NCBI RefSeq assembly: GCF_017792385.1
Contig: NZ_CP051230.1
Location: 1-64,000, forward strand
DNA: 64,000 nucleotides
Direction: 5' to 3'
Source: Hyphomonas sp.
Lineage (GTDB): Bacteria > Pseudomonadota > Alphaproteobacteria > Caulobacterales > Hyphomonadaceae
Shown: piece after piece, positions 34,872 to 44,143 of the stretch
Position numbering within the stretch: position 1 is the first letter of the stretch
How the letters are laid out: each line of letters opens with the position of its first letter
Made by a program: the position numbers and the translations under genes
Notes under the pieces: generated by a model
What the model saw: only the letters and a program-made list of their open reading frames with translations
The model's database searches: none
What the model was told of the DNA's origin: nothing

Positions 34872-35878
34872 TGCGTCTGCTCGAACGGATACATTTCCGT
34901 GGTCACCACTGACTGGCCCATCGTATTGTAGCGCGGGCCAACGGCCTTCTCCGGCAGGAAGTGCGCATCAAGCCTTGCGACGATGTCGCCTGAAAGTTCA
35001 ATTTGCCCTGCCCGCCAGTTCTCCTCGAGATGCTGCAAGTTCGTCGTGCCCGGTATTGGAACCACGTGGTCGCCCTTTGCCAACGTCCAGGCGAGCGCGA
35101 GTTGAGCGACGCTGCACCCCACATCTCCGGCACATTCGCGCGCAACGTCCAGCAATGGCAAATTCCCTGCATAATTTTTCGGGGAGAAGCGTGGAAAGAT
35201 CGAGCCGCGCAAATCCGATGCGTGGAACTTGGCCGGATCGACTGGAGGGTCTGCCAGAAAGCCCCGCCCAACCGGCGAAAAGGCCACCAGTGCCACGCCC
35301 AGTTCCTGGCATGCCTGCAGAATGGCGATTTCCGGATTGCGCACCCATAGGGAGTATTCGCTCTGCATGGCAGCGATGGGGTGGACGGCATGGGCCCGGC
35401 GCAGATCCGCCTCCCCCATTTCCGACAGACCGATCATGCGGATCTTTCCTTCCTGCACGAGATCGGCAAGCGCACCGACAGAATCCTCGATGGGCACGTT
35501 CGGGTCGGGCCGGTGCATGTAATAGAGATCGATCACATCGGTCTGGAGACGTTTGAGACTGGCTTCGCAGGCCGCCTTGATGGATTCCGGGCGGGCATCC
35601 AGCGTGCGCTGGCCGTCCTTGAAGCCAAGCACGCATTTGCTGGCGAGCAGGTATTCGCTGCGGCGGTCCCTAAGCGCTTCGCCGATCAGTTCTTCGCTGC
35701 GGCCAAAACCGTACAGTGTCGCCGTGTCCAGAAAATCATAGCCGAGATCGAGCGCACGCACGAGCAATGCCTTGGCCGCGCCCTCGTCCATGGGCGGACC
35801 ATAGGCGTGCGTGATGTTCATGCAGCCCAGGCCGACCGGAAAGACATCCCGGCCGCCAACCTGCCGTACCGGCGCCAT
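34868..35878 (-). CDS. Aldo/keto reductase
   Basis: A 336-residue NADPH-dependent oxidoreductase with a (beta/alpha)8 barrel. The tetrad is visible: Asp in YDFLDTATLYG with Tyr following, Lys in LASKCVLG and His in DLYYMHRPD. The C-terminal VVPIPGTTNLQHLEENW binds NADP. It resembles the YghZ/AKR11-13 type acting on aldehydes or ketones; substrate unknown. Both junctions overlap neighbours: TGATG with the acyl-CoA synthetase gene upstream and ATGA with the methyltransferase gene downstream. Confidence 0.94.
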   Translation of the reverse strand: MAPVRQVGGRDVFPVGLGCMNITHAYGPPMDEGAAKALLVRALDLGYDFLDTATLYGFGRSEELIGEALRDRRSEYLLASKCVLGFKDGQRTLDARPESIKAACEASLKRLQTDVIDLYYMHRPDPNVPIEDSVGALADLVQEGKIRMIGLSEMGEADLRRAHAVHPIAAMQSEYSLWVRNPEIAILQACQELGVALVAFSPVGRGFLADPPVDPAKFHASDLRGSIFPRFSPKNYAGNLPLLDVARECAGDVGCSVAQLALAWTLAKGDHVVPIPGTTNLQHLEENWRAGQIELSGDIVARLDAHFLPEKAVGPRYNTMGQSVVTTEMYPFEQTQ

Positions 35879-37632
35879 CAGGCCGGCTCCGGTTTCTGGA
35901 ACAGCTCGCGCAGGACCGGCTTCAGGATCTTGCCGTTTGCATTGCGCGGCAGCGGCTCCTCCATGAAAATGATCTTCACCGGCACCTTGAACGCGGCCAG
36001 ATGACCAGCGGCGTGAGCGCGCAACTCATCCTCGGTCACCGACGTACCCGGCTTCAGTTGCACCACCGCGCCAACTTCCTCGCCCAGCACCTTGTGCGGG
36101 ATGCCGACGACGGCTGCGTCCATAACGGCGGAATGTTCGTACAGGGCGTTTTCAACCTCGATACAGTAGACATTCTCCCCACCGCGGATCAGCATGTCCT
36201 TTGCCCGGTCAACCAGATACAGGAAGCCCTCTTCGTCCAGACGCGCAAGATCTCCGGTCACGACCCAGCCATCCCGGAAGGTTTCCGCCGTGGCGTCCGG
36301 ACGGTTCCAGTACAGCTTGCAGTTCATTGCACCCTTGCACCAGAGTTCGCCGACCTCGCCCTGGGGCAGCTCATTGCCATCCGAATCGCAGATTTTCAGT
36401 TCGACCGCCTTGGGCGGCGCCCCGGCGCTGCCGGGCCGGTTCACATAGTCTTCGCCGATATTCAGCGTGGCCGTGGCGCAGGTCTCCGTCATGCCCCAGC
36501 CATTGCCGGGCGCCGCATCCGGGAAGCGCTTCTTGATCGTGGAGACGAGTTCCGGTGCGGATGGCGCGCCCCCATAGGAAATGGCGGCAATCGAGGACAG
36601 GTCATACTTGTCCCGGTCCGGATGTTCGAGAAGCTGCCAGGCGATTGCCGGCACTCCTCCGACCGCCGTGACCTTTTCCTGCTCGATGATCGGCAGGGCC
36701 TTGCCGGCGTCCCATTTGTACATGGACACAATCTTGTCACCGCGCATCAGGGACGGGATCATGATCGCGAACGCGCCGGTCGCATGGAAGAATGGAATGG
36801 CCAGAAGCGTCGCACGCTGCTCGTTCGGATCGGGCTCCGGCACCGGCTCTCCCTTGCGCAGGAACATGCGGGCCTGACACGTCATCGAATTGAACATGTT
36901 GGACACCACCGCCCGATGGGTGGCGAGCGCCCCTTTCGGCTTTCCGGTCGTCCCGGACGTGTACATGATCGTGGCGTCGTCATCGGGCCCGACATTGATC
37001 GCCGGCCAGGACACGTCGGGCAGGCCTGCCCAGTCATTCGCTCCGCCAATATGGGTTTCCATCTGGGCCACACGCGGATCGCCATATTCGCCTTCAGGGT
37101 CGCGCGCGATGATCACATTTTTCAGGTCCGGCAGGTTTTCCCATGCCGCCCGGATGCGCTCATAGATCTGCGGGTCCACAACCGCCAGCTTCACGCCGGC
37201 AAAGGAGAGGCCGTATTCCAGCTCCTCGCCGGTCCACCAGGAATTCATCGGCGTTGCGATGGCGCCGATCATGGATGCAGCGAAAAACGCCACGGGCCAT
37301 TGCGGATAGTTCCGCATGATGATCGCGACACGGTCGCCCTTCTGGATGCCATAGGTTTCCTGCATGACCCCGGCCAGTTTCACCACCGCCTTGGCCAGTG
37401 CGCTGAACGTGACGCGCTCATCCTCATAGACGATATAGTCACGGTCGGCGTACTGGACGCTCGCCAGTTGCAGGATCAGCGGCACGGAAGGCGGCGCGTT
37501 CTTGTAGAGCTTCATCTCGACGCCATCGACGACGCCATCAACCAGTTCAAGCGGAGAGCCTGGTCCGGCCAGGAGGTCGTTCGCCTGGGCGATGGACATG
37601 GCGGGCCAGTTCGGCAAGGTGTCTGCGGGCAT
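35878..37632 (-). CDS. Acyl-CoA synthetase (AMP-binding)
   Basis: A 584-residue adenylate-forming ligase that activates a carboxylic acid to its acyl-CoA. AMP-binding motif: YTSGTTGKPKGALATHR; further motifs GWGMTETCA, WVVTGDLARLDEEGFLYLVDR and the C-terminal lysine in LPRNANGKILKPVLRE. It resembles medium/long-chain fatty-acid CoA ligases. ATG 37632 is preceded by AGAGGA and is preferred to a GTG 30 bases upstream. First gene of an operon with the aldo-keto reductase and the DUF938 methyltransferase. Acid substrate unknown. Confidence 0.95.
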   Translation of the reverse strand: MPADTLPNWPAMSIAQANDLLAGPGSPLELVDGVVDGVEMKLYKNAPPSVPLILQLASVQYADRDYIVYEDERVTFSALAKAVVKLAGVMQETYGIQKGDRVAIIMRNYPQWPVAFFAASMIGAIATPMNSWWTGEELEYGLSFAGVKLAVVDPQIYERIRAAWENLPDLKNVIIARDPEGEYGDPRVAQMETHIGGANDWAGLPDVSWPAINVGPDDDATIMYTSGTTGKPKGALATHRAVVSNMFNSMTCQARMFLRKGEPVPEPDPNEQRATLLAIPFFHATGAFAIMIPSLMRGDKIVSMYKWDAGKALPIIEQEKVTAVGGVPAIAWQLLEHPDRDKYDLSSIAAISYGGAPSAPELVSTIKKRFPDAAPGNGWGMTETCATATLNIGEDYVNRPGSAGAPPKAVELKICDSDGNELPQGEVGELWCKGAMNCKLYWNRPDATAETFRDGWVVTGDLARLDEEGFLYLVDRAKDMLIRGGENVYCIEVENALYEHSAVMDAAVVGIPHKVLGEEVGAVVQLKPGTSVTEDELRAHAAGHLAAFKVPVKIIFMEEPLPRNANGKILKPVLRELFQKPEPA

Positions 37633-37828
37633 GGGTTTCCTCTGAATGTGTGTTTCCTCCACACAATCACGCCGGACCCGACTGTTGAAGGAAAAACTGT
37701 CCGTTCAGCCGACAATTTTTCGCGAGGAAGAGCGAATTCCGCCGCCCGTCGCCACAGGCAAAATACGGACACCGCCGGTTTGACGGTGCCCGCAGCGTTT
37801 CCGGTCCAGGACCTGAAAAAGTCTCGGT

Positions 37829-38479
37829 TTATTTCCCGAAATCGCAGAATCGCAGCGCGTGCTCGGTTCCATCCGGCTCGACCGCATCATAGGCCCGTCC
37901 GGTCAGCTCGTCGCCATCACAGAGATAGCCGATCTGGTACATGGCGATCAGCGTCTGATTGTCGGGTGTCAGGTCACTGGCGATCATCAGGTCGATGGCG
38001 TCCTCATGCCGGCCCAGCTGCATAAGGATGTCGAATTTCTGCTGGCGGGTCGTCTCCGGCTGATTGAGCAGCGTCATCAGCGAATCCGCCTTTCCGCGCG
38101 CCGTTTCGAGCAGCGGCAGGGCGCGGTTGTAGGCAGGCGTGTCGTCGAGCGTGTTCACGACTTCCTCGAAATCGTCCACGGCGCCCATGACATCATAGCC
38201 TGAAGCGCCCATACGCAGCTCGCCGCGGCGAACCAGCGCCTCGGCAAGTTCCTCGCGCGACAGTTTGGGGTCGCCGGTCAGCTGGGTAAGGCGGTCAATC
38301 GCGGTCTGTGTGTTGCCAGCCTCCTGCAGGCCCTCCACGGTCATCATGGCCAGCGTGTACCCGGTCGGGGCGTCTGCGACGGACGGCGCTGTCGCATCCG
38401 GGCCAGCCGGCGCAGGCGTCGAGGAACAGGCCGCAAGGGCCAGGGCGGAAGCAGCAGCAAGAAGGCTGATACGAATCAT
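37829..38479 (-). CDS. TPR-like lipoprotein, paralogue A
   Basis: A 216-residue lipoprotein (lipobox ALAAC, Cys18), then a Pro/Ala spacer and a helical region with a TPR-like repeat (ALVRRGELRMG, AVDDFEEVVNTL). It ends with a distinctive Cys-containing motif (IGYLCDGDEL ... LRFCDFG). No catalytic residues are seen. The adjacent gene at 38576-39187 encodes a related protein with the same motif order, so the pair arose by tandem duplication. Lipoproteins like this are usually envelope-assembly or storage partners; function unknown. Confidence 0.82.
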   Translation of the reverse strand: MIRISLLAAASALALAACSSTPAPAGPDATAPSVADAPTGYTLAMMTVEGLQEAGNTQTAIDRLTQLTGDPKLSREELAEALVRRGELRMGASGYDVMGAVDDFEEVVNTLDDTPAYNRALPLLETARGKADSLMTLLNQPETTRQQKFDILMQLGRHEDAIDLMIASDLTPDNQTLIAMYQIGYLCDGDELTGRAYDAVEPDGTEHALRFCDFGK

Positions 38480-38575
38480 GGGGCGTCTCCAGCAGGAAGT
38501 GAAAGGGGTCGACCACCAGTCCTAATCTGCCAACCTGCGCGCGGACAGGGCGGTATTGTGGATTTTATGTGATCT

Positions 38576-39187
38576 TTATCCGGTCAGTGCCGCGCACCAG
38601 TCGAGGCCCTTCAGATCGTCGCGATCGTCGCCATAGGTGTGCAGACGGGCATCGGGATCATCCGCATCGCAGACATAGCCGGCGGCGACCAGTTTTTCGA
38701 CCTGTTCCGGGGTCGGCGCGAGACCGGAGTCGCGAAACCGGGCCACGGCCGCCTCATGCTCGCCCAGCACCCACATGCCGTCAAACCAGTCCGGCAGGTT
38801 CAAAAACCGGTTCATGGACGTTTCAATCCGTTCCACATCGGTACGCGCATAGTCCAGTTCGGTGCGGGCATTGGCGGCCAGCGCATGGTCGGGAGCCAGG
38901 GCCAGCATCGCCTCGAAATCCTCAACGGCGCCGCGCCGATTGTCGGCCGACTGGCGACGCAGGCTGCCCCGATGGTACAAAGCCTGGACCTTCTGCTCCG
39001 TCGTCAGCGTGTCACGATTGAGGAGACCGCTTAGCTGGCGCTCGGCAGTATAGGGGTTTTGTTCCGACAGGGCCTGCGCGATCACAGTTTCCGGCGGCAG
39101 ACCGGGATCGACCGGATCCGGCGCGGTGGCGCAGGCGGCCAGAAACAGCGCGGCGGCAAGTAGTGTACTGGTTTGAAGACGTCTCAT
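38576..39187 (-). CDS. TPR-like lipoprotein, paralogue B
   Basis: A 203-residue lipoprotein (lipobox LAAC near residue 19) related to its neighbour: a helical repeat (ALYHRGSLRRQ, AVEDFEAMLAL) and the Cys motif AGYVCDADDPDA, then GLDWCAAL at the end. The C-terminal Cys pair may form a disulfide in the periplasm. ATG 39187 is preferred to 39199, because it gives a typical short n-region (MRRLQTSTLLAAALFLAAC). 96 bases separate it from paralogue A; function unknown. Confidence 0.82.
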   Translation of the reverse strand: MRRLQTSTLLAAALFLAACATAPDPVDPGLPPETVIAQALSEQNPYTAERQLSGLLNRDTLTTEQKVQALYHRGSLRRQSADNRRGAVEDFEAMLALAPDHALAANARTELDYARTDVERIETSMNRFLNLPDWFDGMWVLGEHEAAVARFRDSGLAPTPEQVEKLVAAGYVCDADDPDARLHTYGDDRDDLKGLDWCAALTG

Positions 39188-39244
39188 GGGGCGGCACATA
39201 AGACCGGTTCGCGCGCAGCCGCAAATTGCTTTTCAGCAAGATAG

Positions 39245-41167
39245 TCAGGCGCTGGCCACGCGCTCCAGTTCGGCAAGGTCACCGCGCCCCAGCGCTTCGA
39301 TTGCCTGCGCCGCAATATGGCGGGCGTTCAACCCCGCTGTCTCGTACATCTGATACGGGCTGTCCTGGTCCTGGAACGTGTCCGGCAGGGTCATCGGGCG
39401 GATTTTCAGCCCGCCATCCAATGCGCCGGCGCGGGCCAGGTGTTCCAGCACGAAACTTCCAAAACCACCCATGGCACCTTCTTCGACCGTGATCAGGACT
39501 TCATGCTCACGCGCAAGGCGTTCAACAAGATCCGCGTCCAGCGGCTTGGCAAAACGCGCATCGGCCACCGAGGCGGACAGGCCCTGCGCGGCGAGCATTT
39601 CCGCGGCCTTCACGGCTTCGCCGAGGCGTGTGCCGTAGGACAGGATTGCGACACTCGTTCCCTCACGGACGATGCGGCCCTTGCCGATTTCGAGAGGTTG
39701 CGGATTGTCCGGCACGGTCACGCCGGTGCCTTCTCCGCGGGGATAACGGAACGCAGACGGACCATCATCGATCCCGGCTGCCGTCACCACCATACGCGCC
39801 AGTTCGGCCTCGTCCGCGGCGGCCATGCAGACCATGCCCGGAAGCGCGCCGAGATAGCCGATATCGAAACTTCCGGCATGGGTGGCCCCATCGGCGCCTA
39901 CCAGGCCGGCCCGGTCGATGGCAAAACGAACCGGCAGCTTCTGGATCGCCACATCATGGACGACCTGGTCATAGCCGCGCTGAAGGAAGGTCGAATAAAT
40001 CGCCGCAAATGGCTTCATGCCGTCCGCCGCAAGTCCGGCCGCAAACGTCACCGCATGCTGTTCGGCAATGCCGACGTCAAAATGGCGGTCCGGGAATTGT
40101 TTTGCAAAAATATCCGTCGAGGTGCCGGACGGCATGGCGGCCGTAATGGCGCAAATCCGGTCGTCGGTTTCTGCCAGCTGGGCCAGCGTCCGGCCGAACA
40201 CTTTCTGATAATTCGGCGCCTTCGGCTGGGGCTTGGATTGCTCACCCGTGATCACCGAGAATTTCGACACGCCATGATACTTGTCGGCGGAATTCTCTGC
40301 CGGGGCGTATCCCTTGCCCTTTTGGGTCACCGCATGGATCAGGATCGGCCCATCGCGCATGGCCTTCACGTTTTCCAGCACCGGCAGCAGCGTATCGAGA
40401 TCATGCCCGTCAATCGGGCCGACATAATAGAAACCGAGTTCCTCGAACAGCGTGCCGCCCATCGCAAAGCCGCGCAGATATTCTTCCGCCCGGCGCGCCG
40501 GGCTTTCCAACCCCATTGGCGAGACCACCTTCTTGGCAATCCGGCGCAGCCCCCGATACGGCCGCGACGAGACGAGCTTCGACAGATAGTTGCTCATCGC
40601 ACCGACCGGCGGCGCGATGGACATGTCATTGTCGTTGAGGATCACGATCAGGCGCGACTTGTTGGCCCCGGCATTGTTCATGGCCTCATAGGCCATGCCG
40701 GCAGACATCGACCCGTCGCCGATCACGCAGACGACGTGATTCTTGCCCCCCTGCAAGTCCCGCGCCTTGGCAAAGCCATGGCCGGCCGAGATCGAGGTGG
40801 AGGCATGCGCCGCGCCGAAGGGGTCGTATTCGCTTTCCGACCGTTTCGTGAACCCGGACAGGCCGCCCGCCTGGCGCAGCGTGCGCATCTGGTCGCGGCG
40901 TCCGGTCAGGATCTTGTGGGGATAGCATTGGTGGCCGACGTCAAAGATCAGCTTGTCATCCGGCGTGTCGAACACGGCATGGATGGCCAGGGTCAGTTCC
41001 ACTACGCCAAGACCGGATCCGAGATGCCCGCCGGTGACCGACACGACATCAATGACTTCGTCCCGCACCTCGTCGGCAATCTGCTTCAGCTCCGCCCGCG
41101 ACCGGCCTTTCAGGTCATCCGGCGATTGGATGGAATCCAGCAGTCTGTTGGGGCGGGCGTCGGTCAT
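39245..41167 (-). CDS. dxs: 1-deoxy-D-xylulose-5-phosphate synthase
   Basis: A 640-residue thiamine-diphosphate enzyme that joins pyruvate and glyceraldehyde-3-phosphate, the first step of the MEP isoprenoid pathway. ThDP motif GDGSMSAGMAYEAMNNAG, DVGHQCYPHKILTGR near the N-terminus, the transketolase-type DVGIAEQHAVTFAAGLA and the C-terminal transketolase domain. It ends the xseB-ispA-dxs set; the gap to ispA is 41 bases. Length and motifs are normal. Confidence 0.98.
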   Translation of the reverse strand: MTDARPNRLLDSIQSPDDLKGRSRAELKQIADEVRDEVIDVVSVTGGHLGSGLGVVELTLAIHAVFDTPDDKLIFDVGHQCYPHKILTGRRDQMRTLRQAGGLSGFTKRSESEYDPFGAAHASTSISAGHGFAKARDLQGGKNHVVCVIGDGSMSAGMAYEAMNNAGANKSRLIVILNDNDMSIAPPVGAMSNYLSKLVSSRPYRGLRRIAKKVVSPMGLESPARRAEEYLRGFAMGGTLFEELGFYYVGPIDGHDLDTLLPVLENVKAMRDGPILIHAVTQKGKGYAPAENSADKYHGVSKFSVITGEQSKPQPKAPNYQKVFGRTLAQLAETDDRICAITAAMPSGTSTDIFAKQFPDRHFDVGIAEQHAVTFAAGLAADGMKPFAAIYSTFLQRGYDQVVHDVAIQKLPVRFAIDRAGLVGADGATHAGSFDIGYLGALPGMVCMAAADEAELARMVVTAAGIDDGPSAFRYPRGEGTGVTVPDNPQPLEIGKGRIVREGTSVAILSYGTRLGEAVKAAEMLAAQGLSASVADARFAKPLDADLVERLAREHEVLITVEEGAMGGFGSFVLEHLARAGALDGGLKIRPMTLPDTFQDQDSPYQMYETAGLNARHIAAQAIEALGRGDLAELERVASA

Positions 41168-41208
41168 TCCAGTCTTTGCTCGGTTCGAATTCTTGTTCTG
41201 ACCAGGTC

Positions 41209-42105
41209 TTAATGCGTTCTATCGAGCACAAAATCGACCGATTGCAGCAGTATATGGGCCTTTTCATGAAAGATTGCGAGGTGTTCCTTCGCCTGTGAGG
41301 CCAAAATACGCACCCTTTGGCGGGCGCCCTCAATCCCCAGAATGGTCACGAAATTGGCCTTTCCTGCAGCTTCATCAGTGCGAAGCGGCTTGCCGGCCCG
41401 GTCTTCATCGCCGGTCGCATCCAGAAGGTCGTCGGCAATCTGGTAGGCCAGCCCGAGATCGTTCGAAAAGCCGGCCAGCGCATTGCGCTCGGCTTCACGG
41501 GCCCGCCCGACAATGGCAGCGGCCTCGGTCGCATAGGAAATCAGCGCGCCTGTCTTCAGGCGCTGCATCCGGGTAATCGTGTTCAGATCACGGGGGCTGT
41601 CGGTCTCCAGCATGTCAATCATCTGGCCGCCCACCATGCCCCGTGCGCCGGACGCGTCGGCCAGGCGCTCGATCAGCATCGCGCGAATACCGGCATCCTC
41701 ATGCGTTTCCGAGGATGCAAGAATCTTGAATGCCAGCGTCAGCAACGCATCACCCGCCAGGACCGCCGTGGCCTCGTCAAAGGCCTTGTGCACGGTCGGT
41801 TGGCCGCGCCGGAAATCATCATCATCCATGCAGGGCAGGTCATCATGCACCAGCGAATAGCAATGCACGCATTCAAGCGCCGCAGCCGCCCTCAGCAAGG
41901 TCTTTTCCGGGGCCTCGAACATGGCCCCGGTCTCGAGAAGAAAGAAAGGCCGCATCCGCTTGCCATTGGCCAGGGCGGCATGGCGCATGGCGCGCATCAG
42001 ATTGGCCTCGGGCCCGCTGGCCGGCGGGATCAACTGGTCGAGGGCCACGGTGACCCGGTCGGCGACCTCTTTCAGGCGCTGCTCGAATTCCTGGGCATCG
42101 CCCAT
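41209..42105 (-). CDS. ispA: Polyprenyl synthetase (geranyl/farnesyl diphosphate synthase)
   Basis: A 298-residue prenyltransferase. The first aspartate-rich motif is DDLPCMDDDD, with the RRGQPTVHK that follows it; the second is DDLLDATGDE. It condenses IPP with DMAPP/GPP to give C10-C15 diphosphates. An AGAGGGG ribosome site precedes ATG 42105; the gene follows xseB after 12 bases. This order is common in alphaproteobacteria and links prenyl precursor supply with dxs. Confidence 0.97.
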   Translation of the reverse strand: MGDAQEFEQRLKEVADRVTVALDQLIPPASGPEANLMRAMRHAALANGKRMRPFFLLETGAMFEAPEKTLLRAAAALECVHCYSLVHDDLPCMDDDDFRRGQPTVHKAFDEATAVLAGDALLTLAFKILASSETHEDAGIRAMLIERLADASGARGMVGGQMIDMLETDSPRDLNTITRMQRLKTGALISYATEAAAIVGRAREAERNALAGFSNDLGLAYQIADDLLDATGDEDRAGKPLRTDEAAGKANFVTILGIEGARQRVRILASQAKEHLAIFHEKAHILLQSVDFVLDRTH

Positions 42106-42117
42106 GTCGACGCCCCT

Positions 42118-42363
42118 CTAGTCGAAACTGGCGGTTTCAGTGGTCGGCCCCTTGGCCCCCTGCACGATCTGTTCGACTTTCAGTTCGGCGGATTTCAGGC
42201 GCGATTCACAATGCGCCTTCAGGGCCGCACCGCGCTCATAGATCGCGATCGATTTTTCCAGTTCGACCTCACCGGCTTCCAGCTGACGCACAATGACTTC
42301 CAGCTCCGCCAGGGCTTCCTCGAAGCTGAGTTTGTCGACTGGTTTCTCTTTCGCGTCAGCCAT
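42118..42363 (-). CDS. xseB: Exodeoxyribonuclease VII small subunit
   Basis: An 81-residue helical protein with the XseB signature LSFEEALAELEVIVRQLEAGEVELEKSIAIYERG. It binds the XseA large subunit encoded at 1615-3042. It opens the ispA-dxs operon, a usual arrangement despite the unrelated function. ATG 42363 is preceded by a GATGAGG site. Confidence 0.97.
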   Translation of the reverse strand: MADAKEKPVDKLSFEEALAELEVIVRQLEAGEVELEKSIAIYERGAALKAHCESRLKSAELKVEQIVQGAKGPTTETASFD

Positions 42364-42441
42364 TCTGCCGCCTCATCCTTCCTGAAATTTCCGTGACACT
42401 AATTCGCCCACCTGTGGTCCACAACCATTTTAGGGGCAGAA

Positions 42442-43044
42442 TTATTTGAACTCGTAGACCCGGAAGCTCCAATAGGCATCGCCGCCATCAAAGGTGCATT
42501 TCCAGCCCAGCTTCTTCATCTCCGGCCGGATCATGCGATTGAACCAGCCATGTGCGGCCAGATAGACCTTTCCCTCGCTGGAGGCCTCATCCAGCTTGGC
42601 GGCGGCAGATGCCGCGCGCAGGCGCGCTTCCTTTACGCTTTCCCCGTCAAGCGCATGGCCGTTCAGCCACACGGCCCGGGCCAGCACATTCCATGTCTTC
42701 GGCAGATAGCGCACCCCCGGCAGCAAAGGCGGCGGCAGCGGCGCCTCGTTGAACACCGGATCATACAGCGCCTGAAGGTGCGGGGCTGCCTTGGCGGCGG
42801 TCTGCTGGGCGCGCAGGCGGGCGGAAGCGAACACGATGTCCGCATCGGCCACGACCTGTTTCAGCGCATCCGGCGCGTCCTGGTCATCCGCCAGCGGGCC
42901 GATCTCGTAGCGCTCCCACCAGTCGCGATACTCTTTCCAGTTCAGTCGCGGCCCCGCCGTCCGGTCCAGCGCAGGCCGACCGTGACGCGAAATGATGATG
43001 GGACCGCGCTTACGGCCTGTCGATGTCGTGTCTGGCATCGCCAT
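42442..43044 (-). CDS. Histidine phosphatase family protein
   Basis: A 200-residue member of the histidine phosphatase superfamily. The phospho-acceptor region is ISRHGRPALD (RHG near residue 20) and a second catalytic His is in LAAHGWFNRM. The central region is atypical (LLPGVRYLPKTWNVLARAVWLNG). It may hydrolyse a small phosphate ester or be a divergent, non-catalytic member. It lies upstream of xseB on the same strand with a 78-base gap; ATGs at 43044 and 43038 are both possible starts. Confidence 0.9.
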   Translation of the reverse strand: MAMPDTTSTGRKRGPIIISRHGRPALDRTAGPRLNWKEYRDWWERYEIGPLADDQDAPDALKQVVADADIVFASARLRAQQTAAKAAPHLQALYDPVFNEAPLPPPLLPGVRYLPKTWNVLARAVWLNGHALDGESVKEARLRAASAAAKLDEASSEGKVYLAAHGWFNRMIRPEMKKLGWKCTFDGGDAYWSFRVYEFK

Positions 43045-43171
43045 ACGCGTTCTACTCGTTCTTGCGGGCCCCCAGTGACCACTCGTTCCAAAATGCCCTA
43101 ACGGGGTTGGTGCGGCCGGGCAAGGCGCGTTTCACCTCAACCGGCGCGGCGTCTCCATCGGGCCAAGCGGA

Positions 43172-44026
43172 CTACAGCCCTTTCCACACCCGCTTGCGGC
43201 AGGGCTCATCGTCCTGCAGCTTGCATTTGTGGAAGCTGACCAGAACGGTTTCCGCCCGCCCGATCAGATGGTCCATCGGAACAAAGCCGATGGAGGCCTC
43301 AACCGCTGGAACGCGCGGCTGGCAGCCGGCGCGGTCGATCACGCCGTCAATGGCAGGGCAGTGCCCGCTCGGAAACCGGCTGTCGAGGGAATTGTCGCGA
43401 TTGTCGCCCATCATGAAGACATGGCCTTCGGGCACGATGAACAGGTCGGTATTGTCGCCCCGGCCGCCCTTTTCCTGACGATAGGTCGACCAGCTCTTGT
43501 CGCCGATGGTTTCGCGCCATTCATGCGACGCCTCAATGGCGACACCGCGGTGCGGCACGAAGCGTACGGTGCGCTCATATTCGGTTTCCACCGGCTCGCC
43601 ATTCAGGAACAATTGTTCGCCGATCAGCTGGACCTGATCCCCGGGCAGGCCGATCAGGCGCTTGATCATGACCCGGCCGGTATGCGGGTGCTCGAAGACC
43701 ACCACATCACCGCGCTTGGGCTGGCTGGCAAAGATGCGGCCCGGCGGCAGAGGGATGAACCGGCCCATCGAGAAGGGCAGCGAGTAGCGGTCATAGCCAT
43801 AGGCGAACTTCGCCACTGCCACACGGTCGGTCACCTGCAGGGTCGGCACCATGCTCTCGGACGGAATCACACGTTGCTCGTAGGCGAGACCGGAGAACAG
43901 CAGGAACACCGGCACGAAGACGGCCAGCGTGGCGCCCCATTCCCGCAATTCCTGTTTCAGCTTGGCTCCCAGGCTCGGCTTTTCAGACACGCCGTTTTCT
44001 GCCGCAGAATTGCTGTCTGATGCCAT
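43172..44026 (-). CDS. lepB: Signal peptidase I
   Basis: A 284-residue membrane protease that removes signal peptides from secreted proteins. One membrane helix (about 33-49), then catalytic Ser58 (IPSESMVPTL) and Lys122 (VMIKRLIGLPGD). Box E GDNRDNSLDSR is present. ATG 44026 has GAGGG six bases upstream; ATG 44041 lies 15 bases earlier and is weaker. The larger C-terminal region has Cys residues (GHCPAIDG, AGCQPR, HKCKL) that may form a periplasmic disulfide. It is a single gene with no rnc/era neighbour. Confidence 0.96.
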   Translation of the reverse strand: MASDSNSAAENGVSEKPSLGAKLKQELREWGATLAVFVPVFLLFSGLAYEQRVIPSESMVPTLQVTDRVAVAKFAYGYDRYSLPFSMGRFIPLPPGRIFASQPKRGDVVVFEHPHTGRVMIKRLIGLPGDQVQLIGEQLFLNGEPVETEYERTVRFVPHRGVAIEASHEWRETIGDKSWSTYRQEKGGRGDNTDLFIVPEGHVFMMGDNRDNSLDSRFPSGHCPAIDGVIDRAGCQPRVPAVEASIGFVPMDHLIGRAETVLVSFHKCKLQDDEPCRKRVWKGL

Positions 44027-44143
44027 GGGACCCTCATTCATCGCCGTTTGGACGTGCGCCCTGTCTTAGACGAAAGGATAGGCGATTGCGAACACCAAAA
44101 CACGCCCGGCGCTGCAAAAGCTGGCCGGGTGAGACCGTCATGG

